Below are positions 24,006-31,647 of a DNA stretch of 52,914 bases, one piece after another. The position numbers were made by a program, and so were the translations under genes. The notes below the pieces were generated by a model. It ran no database searches. It saw only the letters and a list, made by a program, of their open reading frames with translations, and had not been told where the DNA came from. The DNA comes from Bacilli bacterium (GTDB lineage: Bacteria; Bacillota_I; Bacilli_A; ML615J-28; CAG-313). The stretch covers positions 1 to 52,914 of the forward strand of contig JAFTPH010000047.1 of NCBI GenBank assembly GCA_017463365.1, read 5' to 3'. How positions within the stretch are numbered: position 1 is the first letter of the stretch; the number at the start of each line of letters is the position of its first letter.

Positions 24006-25223
24006 ATGGCAAAAAATAAAAAGAAAAAAGAAAATGTTAGAGCGCCAAGATATATGGCTTTTCTATTAACATTTGTATCAAAAATATATTTAGGACTATT
24101 TTATAAAGTTAAAATTGATCGAAAAGCGTTAAAAGAACAAAAAAGAGGTTGTTTCTTAATTTACAATCATTATTCTAATAAAGATCACTATTTATCATCT
24201 GCAGCGGTAAATTATCGACGTGTTAATTATGTTATTAGTGGACACTTTTTCTTTAATAAGATTTTAGCAGTTGGATTACCACTAGCTAGAGCGATTAAAA
24301 AAGAACAATTTAAACCAGATTTAATGGCAATTCGTAAAATGCGTAAAGTAATTGAACAAAATGGAATTGTGGCGATTGCTCCAGCAGGACAAGTATCAAT
24401 TGATGGGGCGCCAATCTTCATTTCTAAAGCTATTGTTAAATTAATAAGAATGTGTAAAGCTGACGTTTTAGCGCTTAGAATGCAAGGAAGTCATTTATGC
24501 TTTCCTAAATGGCGTTTAGGTAAACGTAAATGTGATATGAATTTAACATTTGAAAAAGTTTTGGTCGCTGAAGAATTAGAAAATTATACTGATGATGAAA
24601 TATATGAAAAAGTTGTTAAATCAATTGGCGTAAATGAATATCTTGACCAATTAGAAATGAAACGTAAAATTAAGGGTAAAAATATCATCAGTGGTTTAGA
24701 AAATGTTTTAATTAAATGTCCTAAATGTGGAAGTTATTATACTCATATAGCAAGTAAAAACACTATGAGTTGTACAGCGTGTGGTAATACCGTTATTATG
24801 GATGAATATGGTTTCTTAAAACCTAAAACAAATGATGATGTTTGTTTTGAAGATGAAACTAAGTGGTATGATTATCAAAAGGCTGAATTGGAAAAAGAAT
24901 TAAATAACTCAGAATTTTCCTATTCAGCAAAAGTTAGAATGTCTAATAACTTAGCTAAAGAGAAAGTAATGGAACATGTTAGTGATGGAGTAATTACTTT
25001 AACTAATGATCGTTTTTATTATGAAAGTGAAAACTATGTTAAAGAATTTAATTACAATATGCTTATCCAATTACCATTCTCGATTAGTCCAGATAATAGA
25101 GTTTATTTTGAGGTTCCAGATAGTGAAGGAACGTTTAGTTTTTGTCCAATTGATGAACGAAAAGAAGTTATTCGCTTTGTTCAATATATTGACATAATTA
25201 ATTCAAAACGAGAAAAAGAATAA
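24006..25223 (+). CDS. PlsC-like acyltransferase with zinc-ribbon extension
   Basis: The N-terminal 210 residues match 1-acylglycerol-3-phosphate acyltransferases, with the HX4D catalytic motif NHYSNKD (His55, Asp60). The glycerophosphate-binding motif III, normally FPEGTRS, reads APAGQVS (125-131), so the conserved Glu is replaced. A zinc ribbon with CPKC (238, 241) and CTAC (256, 259) follows, then about 140 residues of unknown, probably beta-rich sequence. At 405 residues it is much longer than PlsC (about 240). It may be a specialised lipid or glycolipid acyltransferase; the substrate is unknown. The ribosome binding site is AAGAGGTG. It is followed 23 bases later by the methyltransferase gene. 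Confidence 0.8.
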   Translation: MAKNKKKKENVRAPRYMAFLLTFVSKIYLGLFYKVKIDRKALKEQKRGCFLIYNHYSNKDHYLSSAAVNYRRVNYVISGHFFFNKILAVGLPLARAIKKEQFKPDLMAIRKMRKVIEQNGIVAIAPAGQVSIDGAPIFISKAIVKLIRMCKADVLALRMQGSHLCFPKWRLGKRKCDMNLTFEKVLVAEELENYTDDEIYEKVVKSIGVNEYLDQLEMKRKIKGKNIISGLENVLIKCPKCGSYYTHIASKNTMSCTACGNTVIMDEYGFLKPKTNDDVCFEDETKWYDYQKAELEKELNNSEFSYSAKVRMSNNLAKEKVMEHVSDGVITLTNDRFYYESENYVKEFNYNMLIQLPFSISPDNRVYFEVPDSEGTFSFCPIDERKEVIRFVQYIDIINSKREKE

Positions 25224-25246
25224 TTAAAAAAGGAAAGGTTGTAAAT

Positions 25247-26569
25247 ATGAAGAAAATAACAGGTAAAATATTAACATACGATAATGAATTTAATGGTATA
25301 TTAAAAGACGGTAAAAATATTTACAGCATTCCTAATGTTATCTATAATGAAACTGTTGAAGTAGATGTTGAGGGGAAACCGTTAAGAGCTAAAGTTTTAG
25401 AAAAATCAACAAATAGAATAACACCTCCATGTGAAATCTATTATCAATGTGGTGGATGTAAGTTACTTCATATTAAATATGAAGAACAATTAAAAATGAA
25501 AACAGAACTTGTTAGAAAACTATTTGCTGATCGTTTTGGTAAAGGTAATTTAGTTAATTCTTGTTTAGGAATGGAAAAACCTTGTAACTATCGAAACAAA
25601 AACCAAGTGGTTTTTGGTAACCATCCAAAAGAAAAACTAATTAGTGGATTTTATGCTGAAAATTCTCATAAGATTATTCCTTTTAAAACTTGTTACGTTC
25701 AAGATGAAATAAGTGATAAGATTGTAGGGAAAATAAAAGATATTTTAATTAAAATGCACATAAGTGCTTACGATGAGGACCGTAAGCGTGGACTTATTCG
25801 TCATGTTATGGTTAAAAGAAGTTTTAAAACGAAAGAGACAATGGTTGTTGTGGTAACAGCTGAAGAAAACTTCCCAGGTCGTAGTAACTTTGTGAAAGCC
25901 GTTATTGCTCAATGTAAAGAAGTTACAACAATTGTTCAAAACATTAATACTCGTTCAACTAGTGCAGTACTTGGTAATAAAGAAAATATTCTTTATGGTA
26001 AAGGTTATATTATTGATGAACTATGTGGTAAGAAATTTAAAATCTCATCTAAATCGTTTTATCAAATTAACCCATATCAAACAGAAGTGTTATACAATTC
26101 AGCGATTAATAATGCAGGATTGAAATCAACTGATACTATTCTTGATGCATATTCAGGAGTTGGAACAATTGGTTTAATCGCATCAAGTAAGGTTAGAAAA
26201 GTGTTAAGTGTAGAAATTGAAAAGTCAGCTGTTATTGATGCTCAATTTAATGCGAAAATCAACAATATTAAAAATGTATCTTTCTTTAATGATGATGCTA
26301 GTAACTTTATTGTGAACTTAGCTAACAGAAAAGAACGTATGGATGCGATTATCATGGATCCACCACGTAGTGGAAGTGATGAACGTTTCTTAAAAGCGGT
26401 ATTAAAACTAGTGCCAGAAAAGATTATTTATATTTCATGTAATCCTAATACTCAAGTTAATGATTTAAAATTATTAATGGATAAATATGAAATTAAATAT
26501 ATTCAACCAGTAGACATGTTTCCGCACACAGCCCATGTAGAAAATATCGTAATTTTAACGAGAAAATAG
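25247..26569 (+). CDS. RNA (uracil-5-)-methyltransferase, RlmD/RlmCD (RumA) family
   Basis: This SAM-dependent enzyme makes 5-methyluridine in RNA. In Gram-positives the family covers both 23S rRNA (RlmCD) and some tRNA enzymes, so the target is open. The 440-residue protein has a TRAM-like N-terminus, four Fe-S cluster cysteines (62, 68, 71 in CEIYYQCGGC, and 149 in FKTCY), SAM motif LDAYSGVGTIG, catalytic motif DPPRSGSDE and nucleophile motif YISCNPNTQ, ending HVENIVILTRK. The ribosome binding site is AAAGGAAAGG. A broken gene fragment follows directly. Confidence 0.93.
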   Translation: MKKITGKILTYDNEFNGILKDGKNIYSIPNVIYNETVEVDVEGKPLRAKVLEKSTNRITPPCEIYYQCGGCKLLHIKYEEQLKMKTELVRKLFADRFGKGNLVNSCLGMEKPCNYRNKNQVVFGNHPKEKLISGFYAENSHKIIPFKTCYVQDEISDKIVGKIKDILIKMHISAYDEDRKRGLIRHVMVKRSFKTKETMVVVVTAEENFPGRSNFVKAVIAQCKEVTTIVQNINTRSTSAVLGNKENILYGKGYIIDELCGKKFKISSKSFYQINPYQTEVLYNSAINNAGLKSTDTILDAYSGVGTIGLIASSKVRKVLSVEIEKSAVIDAQFNAKINNIKNVSFFNDDASNFIVNLANRKERMDAIIMDPPRSGSDERFLKAVLKLVPEKIIYISCNPNTQVNDLKLLMDKYEIKYIQPVDMFPHTAHVENIVILTRK

Positions 26570-26583
26570 GATTATTTTTTGTA

Positions 26584-26706
26584 ATGTATCCAATAATTGT
26601 TGTTATACGGATCTTAAATGAAGAAAAACTTTTAAGTAAGGAATTAGTAGGATATGAAAAATACCATACGAAAGTAAAATATCGTTTAATTTCTTCTATT
26701 TGGTAA
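26584..26706 (+). pseudogene. remnant of an isoprenylcysteine carboxyl methyltransferase-family gene
   Basis: A 40-codon frame ends in RILNEEKLL...GYEKYHTKVKYRLISSIW. This is the C-terminal signature of the ICMT/phospholipid methyltransferase membrane family (RIxxEExLL...GYxxYxxxVxYRLIPxIW). The family is normally about 170-200 residues, and the frame continues upstream only to the end of the uracil methyltransferase gene, with no ribosome binding site. Everything but the last quarter of the gene appears to have been deleted. Motif conservation suggests a recent loss. Confidence 0.6.
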
Positions 26707-26709
26707 TTT

Positions 26710-26740
26710 AAACTACAAGAAAAATTCTTGTAGTTTTTTA
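26710..26740 (+). terminator. intrinsic terminator after the ICMT remnant
   Basis: A 12-bp perfect stem (26710-26721 with 26725-26736) has an AAA loop and a T run. It starts four bases after the remnant's stop codon, so it was probably that gene's own terminator and now serves the upstream methyltransferase. Confidence 0.88.
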
Positions 26741-26744
26741 TTTT

Positions 26745-26758
26745 GTTGAAATTTCAAC
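26745..26758. promoter_or_regulatory. 14-bp palindrome upstream of D-lactate dehydrogenase
   Basis: GTTGAAATTTCAAC is a perfect inverted repeat lying 22 bases before a TAAAAT -10 (26781-26786, preceded by TGG). It covers or abuts the -35 position, where a repressor dimer would sit. It does not match the Rex consensus well. An operator role is inference. Confidence 0.4.
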
Positions 26759-26812
26759 ATACTTTTTATTTATTATATGGTAAAATATAGTTGTAAATAA
26801 GGAGGTAAATGT

Positions 26813-27847
26813 ATGAGAATTGCATTTTTTGATACAAAACAATATGATAAACCATCATTTGATGAATATAGTAAATTAAATGATATTGAAATAAAATATT
26901 TTGAAACAAAGTTAACAGAAGATACTGCGAATCTTGCTAGAGGGTATGATGCAGTGTGTGTATTTGTTAATGACTATGTTAATAATAAAGTTATTGATAT
27001 TTTAGTTGAGGGAGGAGTTAAAGCAATTCTTCTAAGATGTGCAGGTTTTAATAATGTAGATATGAGATATGCGAAAGGTAAAATTCATGTATTTAGAGTA
27101 CCAGCATATTCACCATATGCGGTTGCGGAACATGCGATTGCGATGTTATTAACATCAATTAGAAGAATTCATAAAGCATATATTCGCACTCGTGATTTTA
27201 ATTTTAATTTAAATGGTATGACCGGTTTTGATTTATTTGGTAAAACAATTGGTGTTATTGGAACAGGTAAAATAGGGAAAGTATTTATTGATATTTGTTT
27301 AGGTTTTGGGATGAAAGTCTTAGCTTATGATAAATACCCAGATATTGAGTATGAAACTGATAAGGGAATAAAATACGTTTCTTTAGATGAGTTATTTGTA
27401 AATAGTGATATTATTTCATTACACTGCCCATTAACTGAGGAAACATATCATTTGATTGATAAAAATACATTAGCTAAATGTAAAGATAAAGTAGTAATTA
27501 TTAATACTTCACGTGGAGCATTAGTTGATGCGGAAGCATTACTTGAAGCAATTAAAAATAAAAAAGTTGGGGCAGCTTGTCTTGATGTGTATGAAGAAGA
27601 AGCTGATTTCTTCTTTGAAGATTTCTCAGGACATATTTTACGAGATGATACACTCGCAAGACTTATTTCAATGCCGAATGTTATTGTGACATCTCACCAA
27701 GCTTTTTTAACAGAAGAAGCTTTAGAGAATATTGCGGAAACAACTATCAATAATTTTGTGGGATTTATGATAAATAATTCACATATTAATGAGGTATGTT
27801 ATCGTAATGGCAACATTGAAGATTGTAAAGATGGTAAGTGTTTTTAG
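26813..27847 (+). CDS. ldhA: D-lactate dehydrogenase (D-2-hydroxyacid dehydrogenase family)
   Basis: This NADH-dependent enzyme reduces pyruvate to D-lactate. The 344-residue protein has the Rossmann loop IGTGKIGKVF (149-158) and catalytic Arg234 (NTSRGALVD), Glu263 (DVYEEEADFFFED) and His295 (TSHQAFLT). The VYEEEADFFFED segment and these positions are those of true D-LDHs rather than phosphoglycerate dehydrogenases. The C-terminus carries three Cys in a short tail (CYRNGN, then DCKDGKC). AAGGAGG precedes ATG 26813. It is a single-gene unit, with a possible operator upstream. Confidence 0.92.
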   Translation: MRIAFFDTKQYDKPSFDEYSKLNDIEIKYFETKLTEDTANLARGYDAVCVFVNDYVNNKVIDILVEGGVKAILLRCAGFNNVDMRYAKGKIHVFRVPAYSPYAVAEHAIAMLLTSIRRIHKAYIRTRDFNFNLNGMTGFDLFGKTIGVIGTGKIGKVFIDICLGFGMKVLAYDKYPDIEYETDKGIKYVSLDELFVNSDIISLHCPLTEETYHLIDKNTLAKCKDKVVIINTSRGALVDAEALLEAIKNKKVGAACLDVYEEEADFFFEDFSGHILRDDTLARLISMPNVIVTSHQAFLTEEALENIAETTINNFVGFMINNSHINEVCYRNGNIEDCKDGKCF

Positions 27848-27893
27848 ATAGGAAAAAATAAGTTAGTAAAAAAAGCTGTAAAATCATCCTTTT

Positions 27894-27927
27894 AAGATAG
27901 TTATTTTGATAATAACTATCTTTTTTT
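27894..27927 (+). terminator. intrinsic terminator after ldhA
   Basis: A 12-bp perfect stem (27894-27905 with 27911-27922) with loop TTGAT runs into seven or more T residues. It lies 47 bases after the stop codon. Confidence 0.9.
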
Positions 27928-27949
27928 ATTAGATGAAGTTTTTAAATAT

Positions 27950-27978
27950 TTGAATCCTTAATTAAAATGTGATATAAT
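27950..27978 (+). promoter_or_regulatory. sigma-A promoter for the 28011-31454 gene cluster
   Basis: TTGAAT (27950-27955) and TATAAT (27973-27978) are spaced by 17 bases, with TGA before the -10. It drives at least the helical-repeat membrane protein, and the close spacing downstream suggests the following four genes too. Confidence 0.75.
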
Positions 27979-28010
27979 AATAGTAATTAAACCATTTAGG
28001 AGAATATATT

Positions 28011-29093
28011 ATGGAAAAAAAGTTTAATGAATTAATGCAATCGGCAATAGAATTATCAAAAATTGAAAAATTTGAACGTGAAGTAAATTATCGTGCTTTT
28101 GAACTTGAAATTACAAAAATGGCTAGTTCTCACAAAATAAACGAAGAGGTTGAATCTTTTTTAGTATCTAAAATTGAAAGCAGTTATAAAACTGATAAAA
28201 AACTTGCTTTTGTATTATTCTTTGTATTATTTACAATGTGTCGTCGTCAAAACTATGGAGATATATTGGAACTTGTTCGAGAATATGATGATTTATTTAG
28301 AGAATATGAAATTATTAGACACATTACTTTAATGGCTGTATTAGTTAAGAGTACTGATGCTTCAACTATTTACAAAGCTATTAAAAATGGAACTAAGTTG
28401 GTAAGTATGAAAAATGATTTGTGTGATTTTACTAGTCATTCGGGGGTTTTAAATGCATATTCTGAACTTATTTGTAAGTATTTTGAGTTCCAACTTGATG
28501 AAAAAAATGAACCAGAAAATATTGAATATTTAAAAATAGGATTACAATGTATTAATAAAGCTATTGACCTTGAAATTAAAGATAAAGGTTCAAAAGAAAA
28601 GGTATATAGTAAATTTTATTTAAATCGTGGTCGTCTATTAATTTTATTAGGTAAATACTCTAAAGGAGAAGCGGATATTGTTAAATCAATTGAATTATTA
28701 CCATTATCAGCCGATCGTGAATCAAAAGTTACTGAATATAACCAATATTTAGTTAAAGCTTCAATTATTCATGCATATGATTTAAATGAAGAAAAAGTTC
28801 AAGACTTAGATAAGATTAAGGTTAGTAACTATAAATCTATTGCTTTAATGACAACATTATTAGGATTCTTATTAGGGGCTATTAACATTTTTACTACTGT
28901 TGAAAGTACTTATACGTTAGGAATGTTAATGTTATGTTATTTAGGGTTACTATTAATTCTTGTTGGTACAATCTTATTAGGATTTACATTAAACTTTAAA
29001 GAAAGAAAAAAGAGATTATATTTATATGACATTGCACTAATTGTTGTCGGGATTGTGATTTTTGTCTTCACAATGATTTTAATTAATAAATAA
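28011..29093 (+). CDS. helical-repeat membrane protein of unknown function
   Basis: I do not recognise a named family. The first 265 residues look all-helical and resemble TPR-type solenoids (FYLNRGRLLILLGKYSKGEADIVKSI is the clearest repeat-like unit, residues about 205-230). Three membrane helices make up the C-terminus (about 272-294, 303-327 and 337-358). A helical cytoplasmic scaffold tethered to the membrane is the likely form, suited to protein-protein contact. The ribosome binding site is AGGAGAA. It is followed 11 bases later by a PP2C-like phosphatase, so the two may work together. Confidence 0.7.
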   Translation: MEKKFNELMQSAIELSKIEKFEREVNYRAFELEITKMASSHKINEEVESFLVSKIESSYKTDKKLAFVLFFVLFTMCRRQNYGDILELVREYDDLFREYEIIRHITLMAVLVKSTDASTIYKAIKNGTKLVSMKNDLCDFTSHSGVLNAYSELICKYFEFQLDEKNEPENIEYLKIGLQCINKAIDLEIKDKGSKEKVYSKFYLNRGRLLILLGKYSKGEADIVKSIELLPLSADRESKVTEYNQYLVKASIIHAYDLNEEKVQDLDKIKVSNYKSIALMTTLLGFLLGAINIFTTVESTYTLGMLMLCYLGLLLILVGTILLGFTLNFKERKKRLYLYDIALIVVGIVIFVFTMILINK

Positions 29094-29104
29094 GGGATGA
29101 TTTT

Positions 29105-29905
29105 ATGAAAATACTTGCTAAAACAAGAAAATCGCATTTTTGGAATGAAGATCGTTTTGTTTTGGGGAAAAATTATGCTATGGTAATTGATGGCGCAACA
29201 CCACTTCTTAAAAGTAATCATTTTAATGAAGCATGCTGGATGGTTAATTACTTGAAAAAAAGACTTAATAAACTTGATGGACCTATTAAAAATCGTTTAA
29301 TGGTTTTATCGAAAGAGGCATTTGTTCAAATACCAGTAAAAATTAAAGAAGAAGATTATTTTCCATCAGCAGGAATGTCCTGGATAGAGTGGGATGATGA
29401 GTTTTTTTATGCTAGTGTTTTAGGTGATTGTGAAGTTACTTTTATAACAGTAGATAACGAAGTAATACGGTTAAATACTTCTGAACTTGGAAAACTTGAT
29501 GATTTTGCGATTGAAGAAATGGTTAAAATTGCTAAAGAAAAAAAGATTCATGTAAGTGAGGCTAGAACATTTATTTCACAAACGCTTTTAAAACATCGAA
29601 AATTAGTTAATAAACCAAATGGCTATAGTGCCTTTACATTATGTGATAATCCCATTATTAACGAAAAAAAAATAAAAATGCCTAAAAATAAAGTGAAAGA
29701 AATATATTTATATTCAGATGGTTTTGCTCAAAGTTTTGAAAATTTGAAAATATATGCTAGTCATCAAGAAATGTTTTCTAACTCGCTTGATTTAGATAAA
29801 GAAATTGCTATGATTGTTGAGACATCATTTGGGGATAAATATTGTGATAAATATCCTCGTTTTAAAAAAATTGATGATATTACTGTTATAAAAATTACAA
29901 TGTAG
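29105..29905 (+). CDS. PP2C-like (PPM family) phosphatase, divergent
   Basis: This 266-residue protein matches metal-dependent PPM phosphatases by motif order: NEDR (Asp16), VIDGAT (Asp29), SVLGDCEV (about 117-124) and the C-terminal IDDITVIKI. The metal-binding Asp residues are kept, but the usual DGMGGH and GDSR forms are altered, so it belongs to a divergent subgroup. It probably dephosphorylates a Ser/Thr protein in the cytoplasm; no partner kinase of the Hanks type is seen nearby. The neighbours are the helical-repeat membrane protein upstream and an APH-type kinase 14 bases downstream. Confidence 0.75.
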   Translation: MKILAKTRKSHFWNEDRFVLGKNYAMVIDGATPLLKSNHFNEACWMVNYLKKRLNKLDGPIKNRLMVLSKEAFVQIPVKIKEEDYFPSAGMSWIEWDDEFFYASVLGDCEVTFITVDNEVIRLNTSELGKLDDFAIEEMVKIAKEKKIHVSEARTFISQTLLKHRKLVNKPNGYSAFTLCDNPIINEKKIKMPKNKVKEIYLYSDGFAQSFENLKIYASHQEMFSNSLDLDKEIAMIVETSFGDKYCDKYPRFKKIDDITVIKITM

Positions 29906-29919
29906 ATTAAGAGGTTGTT

Positions 29920-30561
29920 ATGAGGATTCCAGCAGAAATTTTAGCTATTACTAAAAATATACCTTATACGATTGATAACATTGGTAGAAGTGATGATTTA
30001 GTGTTGGTATTTGAGAAACAATATGTTTTAAAAATATCTAATTCTTCTACTAGACTTTCGAAAGAAAAACAAGCAGTAGATTGGTTGGAAGGTAAAATTC
30101 CTGGTTCTAAAAGTCTTTGTTATCTTGAAAAAGATGGTAAGTACTATTATTTAAGAACTTGTATTGTTGGAGATAGTTTGATTAGTGAACGATTTATAAA
30201 AAATCCTCAGTTGTTAATCGAAGTTTTAGAAAAAGTAATTAATACATTAAAATCTTTAGATAATTACCAGTGTCCTTTTAAGTCTATGGATAATACAGGA
30301 TTAGATTTTGTCCATGGGGATTTATGTTTACCAAATATTTTTGTAAATGAACAAAACGAGTTTATTGGTTTCATCGATTTAGAAAATTCTGGTAAGGGAG
30401 ATCGTTGGTATGATTATGTTTGGTTACTTTGGAGTGTATGGTATAATTTAAAAACACTTAAGTATCATCAGGCATTAATTGATAAATTAGGTATTGTTTA
30501 TGATTATCAAAAAATCGCAGAGTATTTGCCGTTAGAATATCGCGAAAATTTGGAAATATAG
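29920..30561 (+). CDS. APH(3')-like phosphotransferase, short
   Basis: The 213-residue protein has the aminoglycoside phosphotransferase fold. The catalytic loop is VHGDLCLPNIFV (Asp134), and the metal-binding segment IGFIDLENSGKGDRWYD (Asp153) closely resembles APH(3') enzymes. It is about 50 residues shorter than APH(3') (about 264), lacking much of the substrate-binding helical insertion, so resistance to aminoglycosides should not be assumed. The nucleotide-binding N-lobe is abbreviated but keeps YVLKIS, with Lys38 as the likely ATP lysine. It is likely co-transcribed with the phosphatase. Substrate unknown. Confidence 0.7.
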   Translation: MRIPAEILAITKNIPYTIDNIGRSDDLVLVFEKQYVLKISNSSTRLSKEKQAVDWLEGKIPGSKSLCYLEKDGKYYYLRTCIVGDSLISERFIKNPQLLIEVLEKVINTLKSLDNYQCPFKSMDNTGLDFVHGDLCLPNIFVNEQNEFIGFIDLENSGKGDRWYDYVWLLWSVWYNLKTLKYHQALIDKLGIVYDYQKIAEYLPLEYRENLEI

Positions 30562-30574
30562 TAGGAATGATAAT

Positions 30575-31123
30575 ATGGTGAAATATATTGAACATAATCA
30601 TATCGTGCTGCGGAAGGCTAGAATGGATGATCTTAATGACCTATATAATAATTTATGGTCAAGCAAAGAAGTAGCAAAATATTTATTTTGGAAAGAATCG
30701 GATAGTTTAGAAGAAGCTAAAGAAAGATTACTGCGAACAATTGACTATCAAAGCAATAATCATGGTTTTGTTGTTGCTTTAAAAGATACAGATGAAGCGA
30801 TTGGAATTACGGGAATTTATGAGTATGAACCAAGTAGTTATCGAGAATCAGGTTTATGCATTGGAGAAAAGTTTCAAGGTAATGGTTATGGGAAAGAAAT
30901 GCTAGAAATGTTGTTATACCTAGCTTTTGAAGTATTTAAGGCTCATAAATTTCGTTATTCATGTATTACAGAAAATGTAAGATCGAAGAATTTATGTTCA
31001 AAATATGGTTTTAAATATTATGAATCAAAAAAAGAAGTACGTAAATGGGATAATCAAGAGTTTATGATAGATTACTTTTATTTAGATAAAAATAAGTATT
31101 TTGAATATAAACATAAGGGGTGA
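30575..31123 (+). CDS. GNAT-family N-acetyltransferase (RimJ/RimL type)
   Basis: This 182-residue acetyl-CoA-dependent acetyltransferase begins with HIVLRKARMDDLNDLY. It shows the pyrophosphate-binding loop QGNGYGKEML (about 106-116) and the late YSCITENVRSKNLCSKYGFKYY segment typical of RimJ/RimL-like enzymes. The substrate could be a protein N-terminus or a small molecule. It sits 13 bases after the APH-like gene and four before the small membrane protein. Confidence 0.85.
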   Translation: MVKYIEHNHIVLRKARMDDLNDLYNNLWSSKEVAKYLFWKESDSLEEAKERLLRTIDYQSNNHGFVVALKDTDEAIGITGIYEYEPSSYRESGLCIGEKFQGNGYGKEMLEMLLYLAFEVFKAHKFRYSCITENVRSKNLCSKYGFKYYESKKEVRKWDNQEFMIDYFYLDKNKYFEYKHKG

Positions 31124-31127
31124 AGAA

Positions 31128-31454
31128 ATGAATAAAAAAGAACTTGTTGGAATATATGGTTTAATAATTACTGTTATATTAGCAATAAGTAATTTACAAA
31201 GTTTATTTTTTACGATTTGCTTAGTGATTGAACAAATTCAAACTGGAATGGGCTTTGGAACCCTTCTAGAAATGTTTACATTGATGGTTTGGATAAGTCA
31301 TTTGATTTGTTTTCCAGCTATTTTAGGAAGTATTGGATACTTCATTTTACATATTATGTGGTCATCGGATCGTCGTGTTTTAATTGCTAATATCGCGTTA
31401 TTTTCCTTTTTGGTTTTTCAAATTCTTATAACAAACTTATTTATTTTAATTTAA
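31128..31454 (+). CDS. small hydrophobic membrane protein
   Basis: This unrecognised 108-residue protein has three probable membrane helices (about 6-32, 40-70 and 80-106). ATG 31128 has the good ribosome binding site AGGGGTGA just upstream; the ATG at 31101 lies inside the acetyltransferase gene and is less likely. It is the last gene before the pyr operon promoter. No terminator is obvious after it. Confidence 0.6.
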   Translation: MNKKELVGIYGLIITVILAISNLQSLFFTICLVIEQIQTGMGFGTLLEMFTLMVWISHLICFPAILGSIGYFILHIMWSSDRRVLIANIALFSFLVFQILITNLFILI

Positions 31455-31488
31455 GATATAGGGTAAATAAAATAATCTATTCTTATTG

Positions 31489-31517
31489 TTGAAAAATAAG
31501 TCATTTTGTAGTATAAT
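31489..31517 (+). promoter_or_regulatory. sigma-A promoter of the pyr operon
   Basis: TTGAAA (31489-31494) and TATAAT (31512-31517) are spaced by 17 bases. The start site should be near 31524, giving a leader of about 124 bases before pyrB. Confidence 0.85.
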
Positions 31518-31523
31518 ACTTAG

Positions 31524-31647
31524 GATAAAATCTTAAGGGCTTTTTAAAACTACATTGTTAATTTTGATAGTTTTAGAGTGAATATTATAAGAGAATTCTT
31601 AGTTTTCAAGTCTTTGAGATTTGAAAACTATTTTTTTGAGGTGAAAC
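31524..31647 (+). promoter_or_regulatory. pyr operon leader, candidate transcription attenuator
   Basis: The leader contains four complementary 7-mers: AAAACTA (31546), TAGTTTT (31568), TAGTTTT (31600) and AAAACTA (31624). Pairing 1-2 leaves 3-4 free to form a strong terminator (31600-31637) directly before the pyrB ribosome binding site. Pairing 1-3 or 2-4 would prevent it. This is the logic of an attenuator responding to pyrimidine supply. I do not find the PyrR-binding loop consensus and no pyrR is in the window, so the sensor is unknown. Confidence 0.6.
31600..31637 (+). terminator. leader terminator before pyrB
   Basis: A 14-bp stem (31600-31613 with 31617-31630, one G-T pair, loop TTG) runs into seven T residues. 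GAGGTG, the pyrB ribosome binding site, follows at once (31638-31643). A full terminator between promoter and first gene implies regulated read-through. Confidence 0.8.

Noticed and set aside
26745-26758. Rex operator upstream of ldhA.
   Set aside because: The palindrome GTTGAAATTTCAAC lacks the TTGTGA and TCACAA half-sites; it is kept only as an unassigned inverted repeat.
29920-30561. Aminoglycoside resistance gene of the APH(3') family.
   Set aside because: The catalytic segments match, but the protein is about 50 residues short in the antibiotic-binding region and sits in a chromosomal cluster without mobile-element signs.
31524-31647. PyrR-binding loop in the pyr leader.
   Set aside because: I could not find the conserved purine-rich PyrR loop core (CNGNGAGG-like) in the leader; only the terminator and alternative pairings are supported.
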